Of a stretch of DNA of 64,000 nucleotides, positions 1-64,000 are shown piece after piece. How positions within the stretch are numbered: the stretch's first letter is position 1; every line of letters starts with the position of its first letter. Under the pieces are notes generated by a model. That model saw only the letters and a program-made list of their open reading frames with translations, was not told the origin of the DNA and made no database searches. Both the position numbers and the translations under genes were made by a program. The stretch comes from Ridgeia piscesae (lineage: Eukaryota; Annelida; Polychaeta; Sabellida; Siboglinidae): contig JAODUO010000425.1 of assembly GCA_025642075.2 (NCBI GenBank), forward strand, positions 124,001 to 188,000, given 5' to 3'.

Positions 1-199
1 TGGATTCATTCGGGCATATTGACATTGTTATTAAATAAAGCCAAGTTACTTCAAAAGAAATTGAGTAGACCTCACCCAGAAGTGATCAATAAATATTGTA
101 GTCTTTAATAAGATAAAACAAGCAGCCACAAGTTATTAAAATGCAGAAATGTTAGTAGCACATTAATAATTGGAATAGGTTCAATAGGTCTTCCTGCTG

Positions 200-930
200 A
201 CAGTTTGAAGCACACCTGTGTGGATACTCAAAAAACAGAAATAGAACTAATTGTACATAATTAAAAAACTAAATGCACAGAAGGTTTCGATGGTTTATCA
301 ACTGTACTACAAGCGACAATACATGATATAACCACTCCAATTGTGTATATACTAAGCCATAATTGTCACGGGAAGTGTTCCTGAAAACTTAAAAACTGCA
401 AAAGTTGTGCTCGTTTTTAAACCAGGTAACAACATACTGTTTAACACTTAGACCTATAAGTATTTTACCTGCGATTTAAAAAATAATTGGAAAACAAATG
501 TTCGCAATAGACTAATAATGGTTTTAGAAAATATTACATTTTGTATAAATACCAGTATGGGTTTTGAGCAAAACATTCCACTGTTCACCCAGTATTGCAT
601 TTGCTCAAGGACAGTGCTATTGCAAATAACAATTTATCAAAATACCCTTACATTGGCTATGTTTCTGGACCTTTCAAAGGCATTTGATATAATACACCAT
701 GACATTTTGCAGTATAAATAATTTTTTATGGGATTCTGGGAAAGAGTATTAAATAGTTTGCGCCAGTTATTTATCCAATCAAAAACAGTACACTGAAATA
801 CACAAATGTAAATCTTCCCCCAAAAAACAATAAGCGGAGTGCTCCAAGGATCCATACTTGGACCAATGTTATTTCTAATTCATATCAATGATATAATTAA
901 CTCTATGTCCTTGAATTTACGTGTACTAAT
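200..930 (+). pseudogene. Decayed non-LTR retrotransposon (LINE) reverse transcriptase
   Basis: Fragments in shifting frames read like a CR1/L2/Jockey-type reverse transcriptase: DGLSTVLQATIHDITTPI near 290-345, VPENLKTAKVV near 375, YQYGF...KHSTVHPVLHLL near 550-620, FLDLSKAFDIIHHDIL at about 661-708, and GVLQGSILGPMLFLIHINDI at about 838-895. Several stops and frameshifts break it and no ends or target duplications are visible. It lies in the intron upstream of exon 1. The catalytic FADD-type box is not recognisable. The exact clade is uncertain. Confidence 0.85.
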
Positions 931-1137
931 AAATTGTAACTGAATATGTAAAAAACACTTTTGCATATTTAGCCCACCGAATAACAAATATCAGGTAAAT
1001 ATCTCAAGCAATTTTTGTAAATAACAGAATGACTTTTGTTGGCATATAATGCATTAAAAATCTTCTAATATACTTTTCTTAAAATTTAATTCAAAGTCAT
1101 TTAACTTCCAGTGTACAAGCATGGAGCTATGTATGAC

Positions 1138-1292
1138 TATCACCATGATACACTGCCTAAATCCTTTGTATCACCATGATACACTGCCTAAATCCTTTGT
1201 ATCACCATGATACACTGCCTAAATCCTTTGTATCACCATGATACACTGCCTAAATCCTTTGTATCACCATGATACACTGCCTAAATCCTTTG
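1138..1292. repeat. 31-bp direct repeat, five copies
   Basis: Five nearly identical copies of a 31-bp unit starting tatcaccatgatacactgcc. It lies in the intron upstream of exon 1. The rest of 931-1826 shows no gene, only AT-rich intron sequence and a short run of gtgtcacag-type motifs at 1740-1826 leading into the exon 1 acceptor. Confidence 0.9.
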
Positions 1293-1826
1293 AACAGTAT
1301 CTACCAAAAAATAATGTAGCCACCAACACCAGAATTACGAGACAACATAACTTACTACTTACAGAGAAACTCAGACCACACTTTTCTTCTAAGTTACCTA
1401 TATACAACTATGGAATAACCTTCATTATAACATTCAAAATAAATAAACAATATCTATCTAGTTATGTGCAATTGCCTAAATCCCAGATGTGTGGAATGCA
1501 ACTAAATATGTGTTCGTTTAAAAAAAACTGGATTCGCACACATTTCTCACAACTGTTTCCTAATAGTATGACTCAATAATAGTTTTTGTTTTCTCCATAG
1601 CACCCCCAGTCCATAAAAAAAATTAATTTGTTTTGGTGTCCCAGAAAGACGCACATAATGTGCCATGTGACCAGGTAGCAATTATTTTTAAAATATTGTT
1701 TGCATTGTCTCAGTTAATGACGTATTGTGTGGGTCATGTGTGTGTCACAGTTGATGACATGTCTTGTGTCACAGATGGTGACATGTCATGTGTGTCGCAA
1801 TTGTTGATGTGTCGTGTATGTCACAG

Positions 1827-63207
<61,381 letters not shown>

Positions 63208-63494
63208 CCTTTGACCTTTCATTGAGCACATGTAAATAGATGTTTATTTTGTTGTCATCATTGCCTAGGTGACCGATTTATAATTGTTGCCATGACGACA
63301 ACAGCTACCGCTTGATCTGTGATTATACGATTGCCACGAGTGTCGCCTGTAAGGCTTGCCACTAGAGCCACTTGGTGGCGGTTGTCATGGTGATACAAAA
63401 CAACCATTGTATGGTTAGTTAGGTCAGTCAAATTTTGAAGTGAATGCCGTGATCCGTTATTTTGTGTGCATCAATTTTGTCACTAATTGCAGAA

Positions 63495-63630
63495 GTAACA
63501 ACAGTGTTGTTACACTATGTGGAAGAACGTTGTTGTTATCACGTACTGAGGAAGTAACAACATTGTTGTTACATACCGATAAAATATCAACATTGTTGTC
63601 ACATACTGTGGAAATGACAACATTGTTGTC
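63495..63630 (+). repeat. Four spaced small hairpins in the 3' UTR
   Basis: Perfect short stems with 3-base loops: gtaacaac-agt-gttgttac at 63495-63513, gtaacaac-att-gttgttac at 63554-63572, and gacaac-att-gttgtc at 63616-63630; a weaker caac-att-gttg lies near 63589. They are part of a decayed repeat of about 28-60 bp. Confidence 0.8.
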
Positions 63631-63775
63631 TTATACTGTGGAAGTCACAGTGTTGCCCCAAAGTCACCATGGCTACGTACACAGCACCTGCACTTGTACG
63701 TGTCTGTGTCACTGCTGTGACACGTTGTGTTTGAGCTGTAAAGTAACACTGGAGACATTCAGGAGCCTTGCTAGC

Positions 63776-63870
63776 CCAGCACTGTCACAACACTGTCGCA
63801 GCACTGTCGCAGCACTGTTGCACCACTGTCACAGCACTGTCGCAGCACTGTTGCACCACTGTCACAGCTA
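63776..63870. repeat. Short cactgtcgcag repeat
   Basis: Eight or so copies of a 11-12-bp motif, cactgtcgcag and cactgttgcac. Confidence 0.85.
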
Positions 63871-64000
63871 GGTCAGGTAATACACTCTAGTGCACTCATC
63901 ATGTCGGCAAACATTGTTTGTGTTCCCATAATGACGTGTCCCTCATGTCAAACTTGTCATGTCTACATTATGAAACCTGTCATGTGTCCACTGCAGTGAA

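Larger units (their letters stand above)
63208..64000 (+). other. USP9X: 3' UTR or 3' flank of the USP9X gene
   Basis: No AATAAA or clear variant was found, so the polyadenylation site may lie beyond the window. No other gene is visible. An open frame at 63440-63871 overlaps repeats and has no recognisable similarity. Confidence 0.6.

Noticed and set aside
1238..1579. Open frame of 113 codons upstream of exon 1
   Set aside because: Starts in the 31-bp repeat, AT-rich, no recognisable domain or splice support.
63440..63871. Open frame of 143 codons after the USP9X stop
   Set aside because: Overlaps hairpin and cactgtcgcag repeats in the 3' UTR; no similarity recognised.

Overview
The window is animal (metazoan) nuclear DNA holding most of one very large gene on the + strand: the orthologue of the deubiquitinase USP9X/USP9Y/fat facets. 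I could follow 43 coding exons from 1827 to the stop codon at 63205-63207. The phases of all 42 introns agree, giving one uninterrupted product of 1890 residues plus stop. By alignment from memory to human USP9X, the first exon seen corresponds to roughly human residue 700, so the promoter and about the first quarter of the protein lie upstream. The 3' end is complete as coding sequence; no AATAAA is visible in the last 790 bases. The orthologue is close to vertebrate USP9X throughout, and its exons are GC-rich at third positions. Two tRNA-derived SINEs, hAT-type elements and a decayed LINE point to an invertebrate or basal chordate animal. I cannot name the species; a mollusc or other lophotrochozoan is a low-confidence guess.

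Layout: 1-1826 is upstream intron with a broken LINE reverse transcriptase (about 200-930). 1827-24137 holds exons 1-17: the helical-repeat region before the protease, a ubiquitin-like segment in exons 5-7, and the [10 protein letters not shown] acidic/serine stretch. 24969-38702 holds exons 18-27, the USP catalytic domain: Cys at 25067-25069, zinc ligands in exons 21 and 22, His at 37484-37486, Asp at 38157-38159. 39934-63207 holds exons 28-43, the conserved C-terminal helical region and a low-complexity acidic/Pro/Thr tail. 63208-64000 is 3' UTR or flank with a run of small hairpins.

Almost all the rest is tandem repeat. Nearly every intron is filled by its own private minisatellite, with unit lengths from about 20 to 68 bp, up to about 165 copies and 6.8 kb in intron 37. 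There are also long (TG)n, (TAC)n and (AT)n runs. The most striking observation is that in about 16 of the 42 introns the repeat unit matches the neighbouring exon-intron junction: it contains the splice acceptor plus the first exon bases, or the last exon bases plus the splice donor. The gene therefore carries hundreds of decoy splice sites. Some would add in-frame residues (introns 2, 24, 25, 37 and the first donor copy of intron 4); others read into a stop at once (introns 14, 22, 38). I know of no described system matching this, and it is the main candidate for something new here. Long open frames over the arrays are by-products of stop-free repeat units, not genes.
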